The notes under the pieces were generated by a model, which saw only the letters and a program-made list of their open reading frames with translations, ran no database searches and was not told where the DNA came from. Below, in pieces: positions 1-7,087 of a DNA stretch of 10,843 nt (within the stretch, counting starts at the first letter, position 1; every line of letters starts with the position of its first letter). The stretch covers positions 1-10,843 of the forward strand of contig CALPIT020000066.1 of the NCBI GenBank assembly GCA_943323705.2. Direction: 5' to 3'. Position numbers and translations under genes: made by a program. The stretch comes from Streptomyces griseus (lineage in GTDB: Bacteria; Bacteroidota; Bacteroidia; Chitinophagales; Chitinophagaceae).

Positions 1-192
1 AGTTTCTTAGGTGCTACATTGGATGCTGTTGACATTGCCGAAAGCATGAATATTAAAAGACACAATAGCGTGTTTTTTAGTAAAGCAGGAATGACTTCAG
101 AAGTGTGGGGAAACTTGAGTGAATCCATGGATAGTTATATGAATAAAAAAAGAAGAGGTGGCGATTTGAATGACTTGTTCAATAAAAAATAA
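1..192 (+). CDS. C-terminal fragment of an unrecognised protein
   Basis: An open frame enters from the left edge and ends at TAA 190-192, giving the last 63 residues of a protein whose start lies outside the window. The visible part starts with a mixed hydrophobic and polar stretch (SFLGATLDAVDIAESMN) and ends in a basic, flexible tail with KKRRGG and a final NKK. No domain is recognisable from this fragment, so no function is proposed. Only 5 bp separate its stop from the next ATG, so the two genes are very likely co-transcribed, and any function found for one is a clue to the other. The frame is uninterrupted and its codon use matches the neighbouring genes. Confidence 0.75.
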   Translation, partial: SFLGATLDAVDIAESMNIKRHNSVFFSKAGMTSEVWGNLSESMDSYMNKKRRGGDLNDLFNKK

Positions 193-197
193 ATTCA

Positions 198-1325
198 ATG
201 ATTAAAGTTCATTTGGTAAAATCTTCGGAAGTCAGCCCGGAGTTGTTCACTCAGGTTATCGATTTATTACAGGCCGTACCAGGCCCAATGACTTTTTATT
301 GCAATCACGAAGATGTGGTCAATATTAATTTGGATGAACGATTCATTAAAACTGTTCAAACAAAAGAGGATTTTGAAAAAAAAGAGATGATGCTTTCGGA
401 ATGCAGGTCTTATGTATCAAAACTTAGCTTCCCTCATGAACGTGAAGAAGTAACCTGGAAAACGCTTTTCAAAAACTGTAACAAATACAGAAGAAAAAAC
501 AGCGTTAAAGAAAATGAATTTGTCATCATTCTTACCAAAATTGCTAACGATAAAAACTGGTTTGCCTGTCTGGATGAATCCAACCCATTTAATGGATTCA
601 TCCATACGGCCGACTGGCAATATTATATCGATTGTTCGGCTGCATTTCCTATTGCTTATGAAGTGATGGCATTGGTATTGCAAAAGCATATGTTTAACGG
701 ATTCATTGATTTAAGAACCGCCGTTCATCAATCACCTATTGGTTGTGTCAATGATTTGTGTATTCATAAAAAAGAAATCATTCTCAAACTTCGTACCGCT
801 GATATTTGCAGAAAATGTATGGAATTGTTGCAAGACAAGATTACGATGCCTGAAATTCACCACGCACTAAGTATCATGAACTCTTTAAGAGAGAAAATGT
901 TGTTCGCTCAGAATTTCGGACAATCAAAACCTCCGGGAAGATTGTTGATTACATCAGGTAAAAAGTTTTTCTTAACTGATTTTGGAAACATTGAAATCAA
1001 ACTGAGGCCGCTCGAAAAAGCGATTTATATTTTATTTTTAAAGTACCCCGAAGGCATTTATCATAGTAGTTTGAGCGATCATCGTGAAGAGCTTTATGAA
1101 ATTTATACTCGCATCTCCACAACAGGCGACTTGCATGAAATGAAAGAAAGAATCGACGACATGGTAAATGCATTAAGCGATTCGGCTAGTCAGAAAATGT
1201 CGAGAATAAAACGTGTATTTGAAGAAGCTATTGGTACCGAACTCGCCAAATTCTATTACATAAAAGGCGACCCTGGAAAAGTAAAGTCAATTGCGTTGGA
1301 CAGAAAGTTGTTAACTATTGAATAA
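198..1325 (+). CDS. Uncharacterised protein with four-cysteine cluster and winged-helix-like C-terminus
   Basis: This is a 375-residue soluble protein with no signal peptide or membrane segment. Three regions can be distinguished. Residues 1-170 have no family I can name, but include a W/Y/C-rich patch (NWFACLD, HTADWQYY, AFPIAYEV). Residues 183-207 hold C183, C188, C204 and C207 in a CxxxxC-x15-CxxC arrangement with the core EIILKLRTADIC, which looks like a structural zinc site. From about 268 to the end, the pattern KLRPLEKAIYILFL...YPEGI...MSRIKRVFEEAIG resembles the winged helix-turn-helix fold of response-regulator output domains, followed by a basic tail. I have the impression of similar proteins being widespread in Bacteroidota, but I know of no assigned function. 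The gene sits 5 bp behind the preceding one and ends in a strong palindrome. A DNA- or RNA-binding role is an inference from the fold-like pattern only. Confidence 0.85.
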   Translation: MIKVHLVKSSEVSPELFTQVIDLLQAVPGPMTFYCNHEDVVNINLDERFIKTVQTKEDFEKKEMMLSECRSYVSKLSFPHEREEVTWKTLFKNCNKYRRKNSVKENEFVIILTKIANDKNWFACLDESNPFNGFIHTADWQYYIDCSAAFPIAYEVMALVLQKHMFNGFIDLRTAVHQSPIGCVNDLCIHKKEIILKLRTADICRKCMELLQDKITMPEIHHALSIMNSLREKMLFAQNFGQSKPPGRLLITSGKKFFLTDFGNIEIKLRPLEKAIYILFLKYPEGIYHSSLSDHREELYEIYTRISTTGDLHEMKERIDDMVNALSDSASQKMSRIKRVFEEAIGTELAKFYYIKGDPGKVKSIALDRKLLTIE

Positions 1326-1369
1326 TTTTACTATAGCCCAGGGTTTAAACCTTGGGCTATAGTAAAATT
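1324..1369. terminator. 46-bp near-perfect palindrome, probable bidirectional terminator
   Basis: The arms 1324-1346 and 1347-1369 are complementary over all 23 positions apart from one G.T wobble (1341 with 1352). They meet at TTTAAA, and the GC core is GCCCAGGG / CCTTGGGC. The left arm begins inside the TAA stop of the preceding gene, and the right arm runs into TTTTG. A long stem at the end of a gene flanked by A and T tracts fits an intrinsic terminator that works in either direction. The exact symmetry also resembles dispersed intergenic palindromes of Bacteroidota, so it may be a repeat family member; only one copy is visible here. Confidence 0.75.
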
Positions 1370-1417
1370 TTGTATTTTCTAATTTCATGCAATACATTAC
1401 ATCTCCAATTTAAATTT

Positions 1418-1702
1418 ATGAATACAACAAAATTATTTCGCATCATTGCGATTGCAGAAGGGGTTTCGTTTTTAATATTATTGTGCATTGCGATGCCACT
1501 GAAATATTTTGCCAATATGCCTGAAGCTGTAAAATTTACAGGAATGGCACATGGAATTCTGTTTGTCGCCTACATCATTTTTGCCTGGGAAGTCATGAAT
1601 TCATTGAATAAAAAATGGAGCTGGTTTTTTATCGCTGTCGGTTATTCAATAATTCCATTCGGTGCTTTTTATTTGGAAAAGCAATTGAAGAATAAAGACT
1701 AA
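1418..1702 (+). CDS. DUF3817 family small membrane protein
   Basis: This is a 94-residue integral membrane protein matching the DUF3817 (YdzA-like) pattern: an N-terminal helix with EGVSFLILL, a LKYF turn, then GMAHGILFVAYIIFAWEV and a third helix near residues 68-85. There are three predicted membrane segments, with a basic C-terminal tail facing one side. The family's biochemical role is unknown to me. I chose ATG 1418, in an A/T-rich context, over an in-frame upstream ATG at 1352, because that codon lies inside the palindrome and would add a non-conserved 22-residue leader. The aldo/keto reductase starts 10 bp downstream, so the two probably form one transcript starting between the palindrome and 1418. 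Confidence 0.85.
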   Translation: MNTTKLFRIIAIAEGVSFLILLCIAMPLKYFANMPEAVKFTGMAHGILFVAYIIFAWEVMNSLNKKWSWFFIAVGYSIIPFGAFYLEKQLKNKD

Positions 1703-1712
1703 TTTATTAAAA

Positions 1713-2585
1713 ATGAGCGTTGTAAAATTTTCAAGAATTATTGCAGGTACCATGAACTGGGGTGTTTGGGGCAAACACTACAACACCTTCGACATGGCCA
1801 AAATGATTCATAGTTGTATCAGTAACAACATCACTTCATTTGATCATGCGGATATTTATGGCGATTATACCAACGAATCTGATTTTGGAAATGGATTAAA
1901 AGAAAGTCGAATAGACAGAACATCCATTCAACTGATTTCCAAATGCGGCATTCAGATGAAAGGCACTTCAAGAAACAATTCAATTAAACATTACGACTAT
2001 TCGAAAGATTATATCATTTGGTCTGTTGAACAATCTTTAAAAAATTTACAGACCGATTATCTCGATTTGTTGTTACTCCATCGACCAAGTCCTTTGATGC
2101 AGGCTGAGGAAATTGCCGCCGCAATAGACCTATTAAAAGCTGATGGAAAGATTCTTGATTTTGGTGTCTCTAATTTTACACCTTTTCAATCAGATATAAT
2201 TCATCAAAAAACAAAAATCAATTTCAATCAAATAGAATTTTCGCTGACACATTTTGAAGCCATGTCGAATGGAAGTTTGGATCACATGCAATCTCAACAG
2301 ATCACCCCAATGTGTTGGGCTCCGCTGGGTTCGTATTTCAAAGCAGAAAACGAAAACACATACAACATCAAACAAATAATCACTGAATTGACAGCTAAAT
2401 ATGGCGTTAGCGAAGAAGCCATTTTATTGTCTTGGATCTTGAAACACCCTGCAGGAATCTTACCTGTAATAGGAACCACCAATCCCGAAAGAATAAAAAA
2501 CTCAATCCAATCATTATCATTTGAAATGGAATTACAAGATTGGTTTGCATTATATATGGCTGCTCTTGAGAAAGAAGTTCCATAA
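1713..2585 (+). CDS. Aldo/keto reductase, YdhF-like
   Basis: A 290-residue cytosolic NADP(H)-dependent oxidoreductase of the aldo/keto reductase superfamily, expected to reduce a carbonyl substrate that cannot be told from the sequence. The catalytic tetrad is complete: D44 and Y49 in FDHADIYG, K77 in LISKCG, and H123 in LLLLHRPSP. The barrel landmarks GKILDFGVSNF, QIEFS and the late cofactor-binding segment GTTNPERIKNS are also present. HADIYG and HRPSP are closest to the E. coli YdhF-type branch rather than to aldose reductases. Length is normal for the branch. It follows the DUF3817 gene by 10 bp. A TTTGACA 49 bp after its stop probably belongs to the next transcript. The substrate is unassigned. 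Confidence 0.92.
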   Translation: MSVVKFSRIIAGTMNWGVWGKHYNTFDMAKMIHSCISNNITSFDHADIYGDYTNESDFGNGLKESRIDRTSIQLISKCGIQMKGTSRNNSIKHYDYSKDYIIWSVEQSLKNLQTDYLDLLLLHRPSPLMQAEEIAAAIDLLKADGKILDFGVSNFTPFQSDIIHQKTKINFNQIEFSLTHFEAMSNGSLDHMQSQQITPMCWAPLGSYFKAENENTYNIKQIITELTAKYGVSEEAILLSWILKHPAGILPVIGTTNPERIKNSIQSLSFEMELQDWFALYMAALEKEVP

Positions 2586-2633
2586 TCGTTTTACAAATTC
2601 GTTTCCTTTCATTTACCAACTCTATTCGTTAAA

Positions 2634-2640
2634 TTTGACA
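2634..2640 (+). promoter_or_regulatory. Possible promoter box ahead of the first cyclase
   Basis: TTTGACA lies 22 bp before the cyclase ATG in a 77-bp gap. It could serve as a Bacteroidota -33 TTTG or a -35-like TTGACA. No convincing TAnnTTTG partner lies at the usual distance, and the position would leave almost no leader, so this is weak. The same TTTGACA core occurs in the longer shared blocks at 6970-6999 and 9661-9690. Confidence 0.25.
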
Positions 2641-2662
2641 CTCATTATCTTAATTTATTTCT

Positions 2663-4258
2663 ATGAGTATCAAAAAGCTTCTAATTGTGTTCTTGTGTTT
2701 TATCATTCCACTTTCTGTTTTTATAATGGTTTCTGCAGTGTTATTAGACAAAACAGAACAACATGCATATGAAGTTAAAGAAGCCAGATATAATTCATAT
2801 AAACTTGCCGAAGAACTGCTTAGGTCTTCTGAATTATTAACTCGTTTTGCCAGAACTTATGTTGTAACAAAAGACGAGAAATATTTAACTTATTTCAATG
2901 ATGTATTGGATATTAGAAATGGTAAAATAATCAGGCCTGAAAATTATAATGGTGTTTACTGGCATTTGGTTACCGATAGCTTAAATCAACCACCATCTCG
3001 CATCGGCAGTTGTATTCCTCTCGAACAACAAATGCAAGACGCTGGGGTTACCATTAAAGAATTCGGTTTATTGAAAGATGCACAGAATTATTCAAATGAT
3101 CTCGTTCGTTTAGAAAATGAAGCCATGGGAATGATAAATGATATCAAAAAGAAAATCATTTCCCCCGCAGATACAGCAGCTGTTCATTTGAAGGCAATTA
3201 ATATGCTTCACGGCACCGAATACCATCAATACAAGGCTACGATTATGAAGCCAATTGGAGAATTTCTAAGTTTACTAAATGAGAGAACTCAAAAAGAGGA
3301 AGACGAAATACTTAAAAAGGTAAATCAACTGCTTGTTTTTTTAATTACAACTTCTTTCTTAACCTTACTTTCTTTTATCTTTTTTGCTTTTATCATTTAT
3401 AAAAAAGTATTGAAAAGAGGTGCAATAATTATCGAGACTGTTCAAGCAATTACACAAGGGAACTTACAGAAAAGAATTAATGATACTCATAAAGATGAAT
3501 TGAATTTATTATCAGGAGCTATTGATAAAATGACTGATAAATTAGAAGGTGTAATTAATGATGCGAATAAAAAAACAGAAGATGCAACTGTTTATGCAAA
3601 TGAATTAGCAGAAGAGCGAGATCACAGTGAAAAATTACTCACGAATATTCTTCCAGTTTTAATTGCTGACAGGCTAAAAAAAGGCGAATCTCAAATTGCT
3701 GAAACATTCCCTGAGGTTACAGTTTTGTTTGCAGACATTGTTGGATTTACTCAATTGTCTGCGAAACTATCACCACGTCAATTGGTGGGTATGCTAAATG
3801 ATGTATTTGGAAAGTTTGATGAGCTTGCCATACAATTCAAACTGGAAAAAATTAAAACTATTGGCGATTGTTATATGATAGTTGGAGGAGTTCCAGACAG
3901 AAGCGTAACCCATTGCCAACAAGTTGCCGACTTTGCCATTGCTGCTATTAAGTGTGTAGAGGATTACGCAGTTGAATCTAATTATGATCTTAAAATTAGA
4001 ATTGGTATACACACCGGAACAGTTGTGGCCGGAATAGTTGGTAAACAAAAATACAGTTATGACCTTTGGGGAGATGTGGTTAATATCGCCAGCAGAATGG
4101 AGTCTTCGGGTAGTGCCAATAAAATTCACATAACAGAATCTGTAAAAATCAGATTGGCAGATGACTATAACTTTGTAGAAATGGGAACTGTAGATTTAAA
4201 AGGTAAGGGCATTACCAATAGTTTTTATCTTTCCGAAAAAAAATCAAATCGAGACTAG
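2663..4258 (+). CDS. Membrane-anchored class III adenylate cyclase, IIIa type
   Basis: A 531-residue receptor-type cyclase predicted to convert ATP to cAMP in response to an external or membrane signal. In order: a membrane helix at about 5-28; a largely helical extracytoplasmic sensor at about 29-222 containing YLTYFNDVLDIRNGK and RPENYNGVYW, a pattern I also know from histidine kinases and chemoreceptors; a second helix at about 223-247; HAMP at about 247-300; a short coiled coil; and the catalytic domain from about 352. Metal-binding aspartates D358 (FADIVGF) and D402 (TIGDCYM) are present. Adenine-recognition residues K398 and D467 (YDLWG), transition-state N474 and R478, and the LKGKG loop (512-516) are all intact, so a homodimer should be active. 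Lys plus Asp favours ATP over GTP and places it in class IIIa. A second cyclase follows 102 bp downstream. Confidence 0.93.
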   Translation: MSIKKLLIVFLCFIIPLSVFIMVSAVLLDKTEQHAYEVKEARYNSYKLAEELLRSSELLTRFARTYVVTKDEKYLTYFNDVLDIRNGKIIRPENYNGVYWHLVTDSLNQPPSRIGSCIPLEQQMQDAGVTIKEFGLLKDAQNYSNDLVRLENEAMGMINDIKKKIISPADTAAVHLKAINMLHGTEYHQYKATIMKPIGEFLSLLNERTQKEEDEILKKVNQLLVFLITTSFLTLLSFIFFAFIIYKKVLKRGAIIIETVQAITQGNLQKRINDTHKDELNLLSGAIDKMTDKLEGVINDANKKTEDATVYANELAEERDHSEKLLTNILPVLIADRLKKGESQIAETFPEVTVLFADIVGFTQLSAKLSPRQLVGMLNDVFGKFDELAIQFKLEKIKTIGDCYMIVGGVPDRSVTHCQQVADFAIAAIKCVEDYAVESNYDLKIRIGIHTGTVVAGIVGKQKYSYDLWGDVVNIASRMESSGSANKIHITESVKIRLADDYNFVEMGTVDLKGKGITNSFYLSEKKSNRD

Positions 4259-4277
4259 TTTTTCTTAATTAAATAAA

Positions 4278-4342
4278 CATAGTAGCTTACTTCAACGAAA
4301 TTGAATCGGTTTCGAAATCAATCGGAATTGAATTAAGCTATG
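4278..4342 (+). promoter_or_regulatory. Imperfect stem-loop in the gap between the two cyclases
   Basis: The left arm 4278-4295 (CATAG-TAG-CTTACTTCAA) pairs with the right arm 4328-4342 (TTGAATTAAGCTATG) in 14 of 15 positions if the three bases TAG bulge out. The 32-nt loop contains a second small inverted repeat (CGAAA/TTTCG) and near-repeats of GAATCGG and CAATCGG. The structure ends 18 nt before the second cyclase ATG. There is no U-tract, so a 5' leader element or mRNA-processing structure is more likely than a terminator. No known riboswitch class is recognised. Confidence 0.4.
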
Positions 4343-4360
4343 CATTAAAATTAAATAATA

Positions 4361-6076
4361 ATGAGGCATTCTATTGCTTTGAAAATATTCAGTCTTGCTG
4401 TTTTTATTCTGATATTGATGATTGTTGTCTCCGTTGTAAATAGCATTGAAGTTATCAAATTGGGTGAAGAGGTACAAGGTATTTCTCATACGGATATGCC
4501 TATTGCCGGACACGCTGCTGATTTAAACGAAGCCGGCTTACGTCGTCGTATTGCTTTTGAACGCTTGTATCGTGAATATGCTGCACCTATTCCTGATTCC
4601 TCTGTTATAATAGAAGCGGAAACCAATTTTAAGAAATTTTCAATTGCAGTTGAAAATAAAATACAATTACTGCGATCTGATTTAGACACCTTACCTGATA
4701 ATAAAATAGACCAAAACAATTTTGTGCAAGCCAGAGAATTGGTAACAGAAATTGAGTCCACTTTTGAACAACAAACGGACATGGTTAAACGCATTTTAGA
4801 ATCACGAAAACTGAAAACAGGTAATGAAAACAAAGATTTGATGGAGATTAATATAAATCTCCAAGCAAAACTTCAAGAAGAAAGATCAAAACTTCAGAGC
4901 CTCGCATTAACGATTGCAGAAGACGCTGTCACACGTGCCAAAAAAAGTGAGATAAAAATTTTATGGAGCAGTCTTACAATTACTTTATTGGCACTTGTCC
5001 TCGGTCTTTGGGGCGCTTGGGTATTGTCAAAAAAACTGGCCAATCCGATTTTACGTTTGTTGCAATCAACCAGAGACGTACAAGGTGGTGATTTGTCTGT
5101 TAATATTGAAAATCTTCCAGAAGATGAAATTGGTCAGCTTGGAGAGAGCTTGAATAAAATGATTGAAGAACTGCGTAGGAAAGAAGAACTGCAAAATATG
5201 ATCAGCACCTATATTGATCCGCGAATTGTAGAAAAAATAATCTTACCCGGTCGTGCTGAAATATTAGCAGGTCAGCGTCAAACCATGACTATTATGTTTA
5301 CCGACCTGGCAGGCTTTACTAAAATCGGTGAACAGCTTTCGCCAACAGGTTTGGTAAAATTAACCAACAGATATTTTACCATCATGACAGAATGCATTCA
5401 AGCCGAGCATGGTATTATAGATAAATTCATTGGCGATGCTATTATGGCCTATTGGGGACCTCCATTTGTAAAAGAAGAAGAACAAGCTGCCGCCGCTTGC
5501 AGAGCAGCATTAAGACAAAAAGAAGCGTTGATACAATTCAGAAAAGAACTGCCGGAATTATTAGGGTTAAGAAAAGACCTACCAGAAATCAATATACGCA
5601 TTGGTATTGCTACCGGCGAAGTAGTAGTAGGAAATATTGGCAGCGACACGGCAAGAAGTTACACGGTAATGGGAGATGTAGTCAATTTGGCATCCCGACT
5701 TGAAACAGCAAATAGTCAATATGGTACTGTGGTGATGATTTCAGATATTACTTTAAGAATGGCAGAAACACAAATTGAAGTTCGCGAGTTGGATAAGATT
5801 GTTTTCAAAGGAAAAACAGAGCCTGTAAAAGTATATGAACTACTCGCTAATGAGGGAGAAATTACTACAGAAGAAAATGCCAAAAGAAACAGATATAGTG
5901 AAGCACTAGAAGCCTATAGAAAACAGGATTGGTTGGCCGCAGAAGCCATTTTTAAAGAGCTAGTTGATAAATACGACGATAAGCCTTCTCATACTTTCAT
6001 GAAAAGAATTGCTATAATGGAAAAGCATGACATTGGGCAAGGGTGGGATGGAGTTTGGAGAATGACGTCGAAATGA
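4361..6076 (+). CDS. Membrane-anchored class III adenylate cyclase, IIIb type
   Basis: A 571-residue cyclase with a membrane helix at about 6-28, a helical extracytoplasmic domain of four-helix-bundle type (about 29-199), a second helix (about 200-222), HAMP (about 223-274) and the catalytic domain from about 308. Metal-binding aspartates D315 (FTDLAGF) and D359 (FIGDAIM) are present, as are K355, N442 and R446. The second base-selecting position is T435 (SYTVMGD) instead of Asp, which defines class IIIb. Several cyclases of that class are stimulated by bicarbonate, so this one is a candidate CO2/HCO3- sensor by family knowledge. After the catalytic domain, residues about 509-571 form a TPR-like helical pair (EALEAYRKQDWLAAEAIFKEL) and the closing WDGVWRMTSK common in these enzymes. 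It follows the IIIa cyclase in the same orientation. Confidence 0.93.
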   Translation: MRHSIALKIFSLAVFILILMIVVSVVNSIEVIKLGEEVQGISHTDMPIAGHAADLNEAGLRRRIAFERLYREYAAPIPDSSVIIEAETNFKKFSIAVENKIQLLRSDLDTLPDNKIDQNNFVQARELVTEIESTFEQQTDMVKRILESRKLKTGNENKDLMEININLQAKLQEERSKLQSLALTIAEDAVTRAKKSEIKILWSSLTITLLALVLGLWGAWVLSKKLANPILRLLQSTRDVQGGDLSVNIENLPEDEIGQLGESLNKMIEELRRKEELQNMISTYIDPRIVEKIILPGRAEILAGQRQTMTIMFTDLAGFTKIGEQLSPTGLVKLTNRYFTIMTECIQAEHGIIDKFIGDAIMAYWGPPFVKEEEQAAAACRAALRQKEALIQFRKELPELLGLRKDLPEINIRIGIATGEVVVGNIGSDTARSYTVMGDVVNLASRLETANSQYGTVVMISDITLRMAETQIEVRELDKIVFKGKTEPVKVYELLANEGEITTEENAKRNRYSEALEAYRKQDWLAAEAIFKELVDKYDDKPSHTFMKRIAIMEKHDIGQGWDGVWRMTSK

Positions 6077-6090
6077 TTTTAAAATCGACT

Positions 6091-6141
6091 GGCGACGGTC
6101 TCCCTACCGGTGCCCAAAAGAGCCCAAAGACTTAGTCTTAA
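6091..6141 (+). repeat. Two-hairpin intergenic repeat, copy 1
   Basis: A 51-bp element begins 14 nt after the stop of the second cyclase. Hairpin 1 pairs CGACGGT with ACCGGTG (one mismatch, one G.T, loop CTCCCT). A single-stranded spacer around AAAAGAGCCC follows, then hairpin 2, AAGAC-TTA-GTCTT. It matches copy 2 in 41 of 51 positions with no gaps. A terminator or 3'-end stabiliser role is possible from position. Confidence 0.8.
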
Positions 6142-6170
6142 TTTTCACAAATAAAAAAAACAAATACAAA

Positions 6171-6692
6171 ATGAAAATCATCATAGAAACACAAAGATTT
6201 TACCTCAGAGAACTCATCGAAGAAGACGTTGATGGCTTTTACGAACTCGATTCCGATCCAGAAGTACATCGTTATCTCGGCAATAGCCCGGTAACTGACA
6301 AACAAAAATTACTCGAAGTCATAAAATATGTTCACCAACAATATATTGAAAATGGTATTGGCAGATGGGCTATAGTAGATAAACATACCCATGAGTTTAT
6401 TGGCTGGTCTGGATTAAAATTGGTGAAAGACACCGTCAACAACCAAAGCAATTATTATGATTTAGGTTATCGCTTAATTCGCAAACATTGGGGCAAAGGC
6501 ATCGCCACAGAAACCGCAAAAGCTTCTATTGAATATGGTTTCAATGTGTTGAAACTAAATGAAATTATTGGAGCCATACATTGCGATAATGTAGCTTCTA
6601 ACAATGTGGTGAAAAAATTAGGATTCGATTTGGTTGAAACTTTTGAATTTGAAGGAGAAATGCATAATTGGCATAAACTGGTAAAGAAATAA
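6171..6692 (+). CDS. GNAT family N-acetyltransferase, RimJ/RimL-like
   Basis: A 173-residue cytosolic acetyl-CoA-dependent N-acetyltransferase of the Acetyltransf_3 (RimJ/RimL-like) branch. It opens with the usual ETQRFYLREL...EEDVDGFYEL and DPEVHRYLG, followed by a central strand with WAIVDK and FIGWSGL. The acetyl-CoA pyrophosphate loop is RKHWGKGIATE, a good RxxGxGxA-type match. Motif B follows with LNEIIGAIHCDNVASNNVVKKLGF, where the Asn-rich turn and KLGF are typical. The acceptor could be a protein N-terminus, a ribosomal protein, an antibiotic or a small metabolite; the sequence does not decide. It lies between repeat copy 1 and the 54-residue membrane protein gene, which starts 2 bp after its stop. 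Confidence 0.92.
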   Translation: MKIIIETQRFYLRELIEEDVDGFYELDSDPEVHRYLGNSPVTDKQKLLEVIKYVHQQYIENGIGRWAIVDKHTHEFIGWSGLKLVKDTVNNQSNYYDLGYRLIRKHWGKGIATETAKASIEYGFNVLKLNEIIGAIHCDNVASNNVVKKLGFDLVETFEFEGEMHNWHKLVKK

Positions 6693-6694
6693 TT

Positions 6695-6859
6695 ATGTTC
6701 TATATTTTTCTTCGTGTATTTCTGATTCCATTACTTCTAATTGGATACATTTTCTTTCAACTATTTTTTAAGAGAAAAAAGTTAACAGAGCTAAAGACTG
6801 ATGTTTTATATGTTGTTGTTTTTACAGGTATAATTTTATTGTGTTATTTATTATTATAA
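6695..6859 (+). CDS. 54-residue two-helix membrane protein
   Basis: A short gene starts at ATG 6695, 2 bp after the GNAT stop, and ends at TAA 6857-6859. The 54-residue product has a helix at about 3-25 (FLIPLLLIGYIFFQLFF), a basic loop KRKK with a short polar stretch (LTELKTD), and a second helix at about 38-54 that reaches the C-terminus. By the positive-inside rule the KRKK loop should be cytoplasmic, giving a hairpin with both ends outside. Tight spacing behind a real gene, an uninterrupted frame and an organised two-helix plan argue for a genuine gene. No family is recognised and no function is proposed. Repeat copy 2 starts 10 nt after its stop. Confidence 0.65.
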   Translation: MFYIFLRVFLIPLLLIGYIFFQLFFKRKKLTELKTDVLYVVVFTGIILLCYLLL

Positions 6860-6869
6860 AATAGCAAAT

Positions 6870-6920
6870 GGCGCCGGTCTCTAGACCGGTGTCTTATAGA
6901 GCCTAAAGACTTTGTCTTAA
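6870..6920 (+). repeat. Two-hairpin intergenic repeat, copy 2 (best-paired copy)
   Basis: A 51-bp element, 10 nt after the stop of the 54-residue gene. Hairpin 1 is a 9-bp stem, CGCCGGTCT with AGACCGGTG, containing one G.T pair. Hairpin 2 is AAGAC-TTT-GTCTT. The order GTCT, AGAC, GTCT, AGAC, GTCT along the element allows an alternative pairing between the middle GTCT and the second AGAC that excludes hairpin 2. Confidence 0.8.
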
Positions 6921-6969
6921 AAATTCAAACAAAATATACATTAATCACTAATTAAATCAAACCCAATAA

Positions 6970-6999
6970 TTCACTAATATTTTATTATGTTTGACAAAT
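6970..6999 (+). promoter_or_regulatory. Shared 30-bp block upstream of the TM2 operon
   Basis: This block is identical in 28 of 30 positions to 9661-9690, which precedes the K+ channel. The core is ATTATGTTTGACAAAT, containing the 9-bp palindrome TTTGACAAA and a TTTG that could act as a -33 element. The block lies 88 nt before the TM2 start. A promoter or operator is inferred; a matching TAnnTTTG -7 box is not clear at 19 bp (TAATAAAC there). Confidence 0.5.
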
Positions 7000-7005
7000 T
7001 AAATT

Positions 7006-7024
7006 AGTGGATTAATAAACCACT
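7006..7024 (+). promoter_or_regulatory. Small leader hairpin before the TM2 operon
   Basis: AGTGG (7006-7010) pairs with CCACT (7020-7024) around a 9-nt AT loop, followed by TTTAAAAA. A similar AGTGG/CACTCTTTAAAAA hairpin follows the sister block before the K+ channel. The stem is short and may be weak. Confidence 0.35.
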
Positions 7025-7087
7025 TTAAAAAATAGGCGCAACCGAAAAGCCACACGAGTAGGATGTATCAAAAAATAATTTAAAAAA

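Noticed and set aside
1352..1417. Upstream ATG for the DUF3817 gene
   Set aside because: It lies within the 46-bp palindrome and adds a leader that does not fit the family; ATG 1418 starts directly before the first conserved helix.
2663..6076. Recent duplication producing the two cyclases
   Set aside because: Sensor domains are unrelated in sequence, catalytic domains belong to different subclasses, and only the second has the TPR-like tail.
7063..7083. Six-codon leader peptide ending 4 nt before TM2
   Set aside because: An ATG followed by five sense codons and a stop arises easily by chance, and no attenuator structure or codon bias supports it.
7025..7087. tRNA-like or known riboswitch structure before TM2
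   Set aside because: The GC-rich patch gives only short 3-bp arms; no cloverleaf or known riboswitch core is visible.
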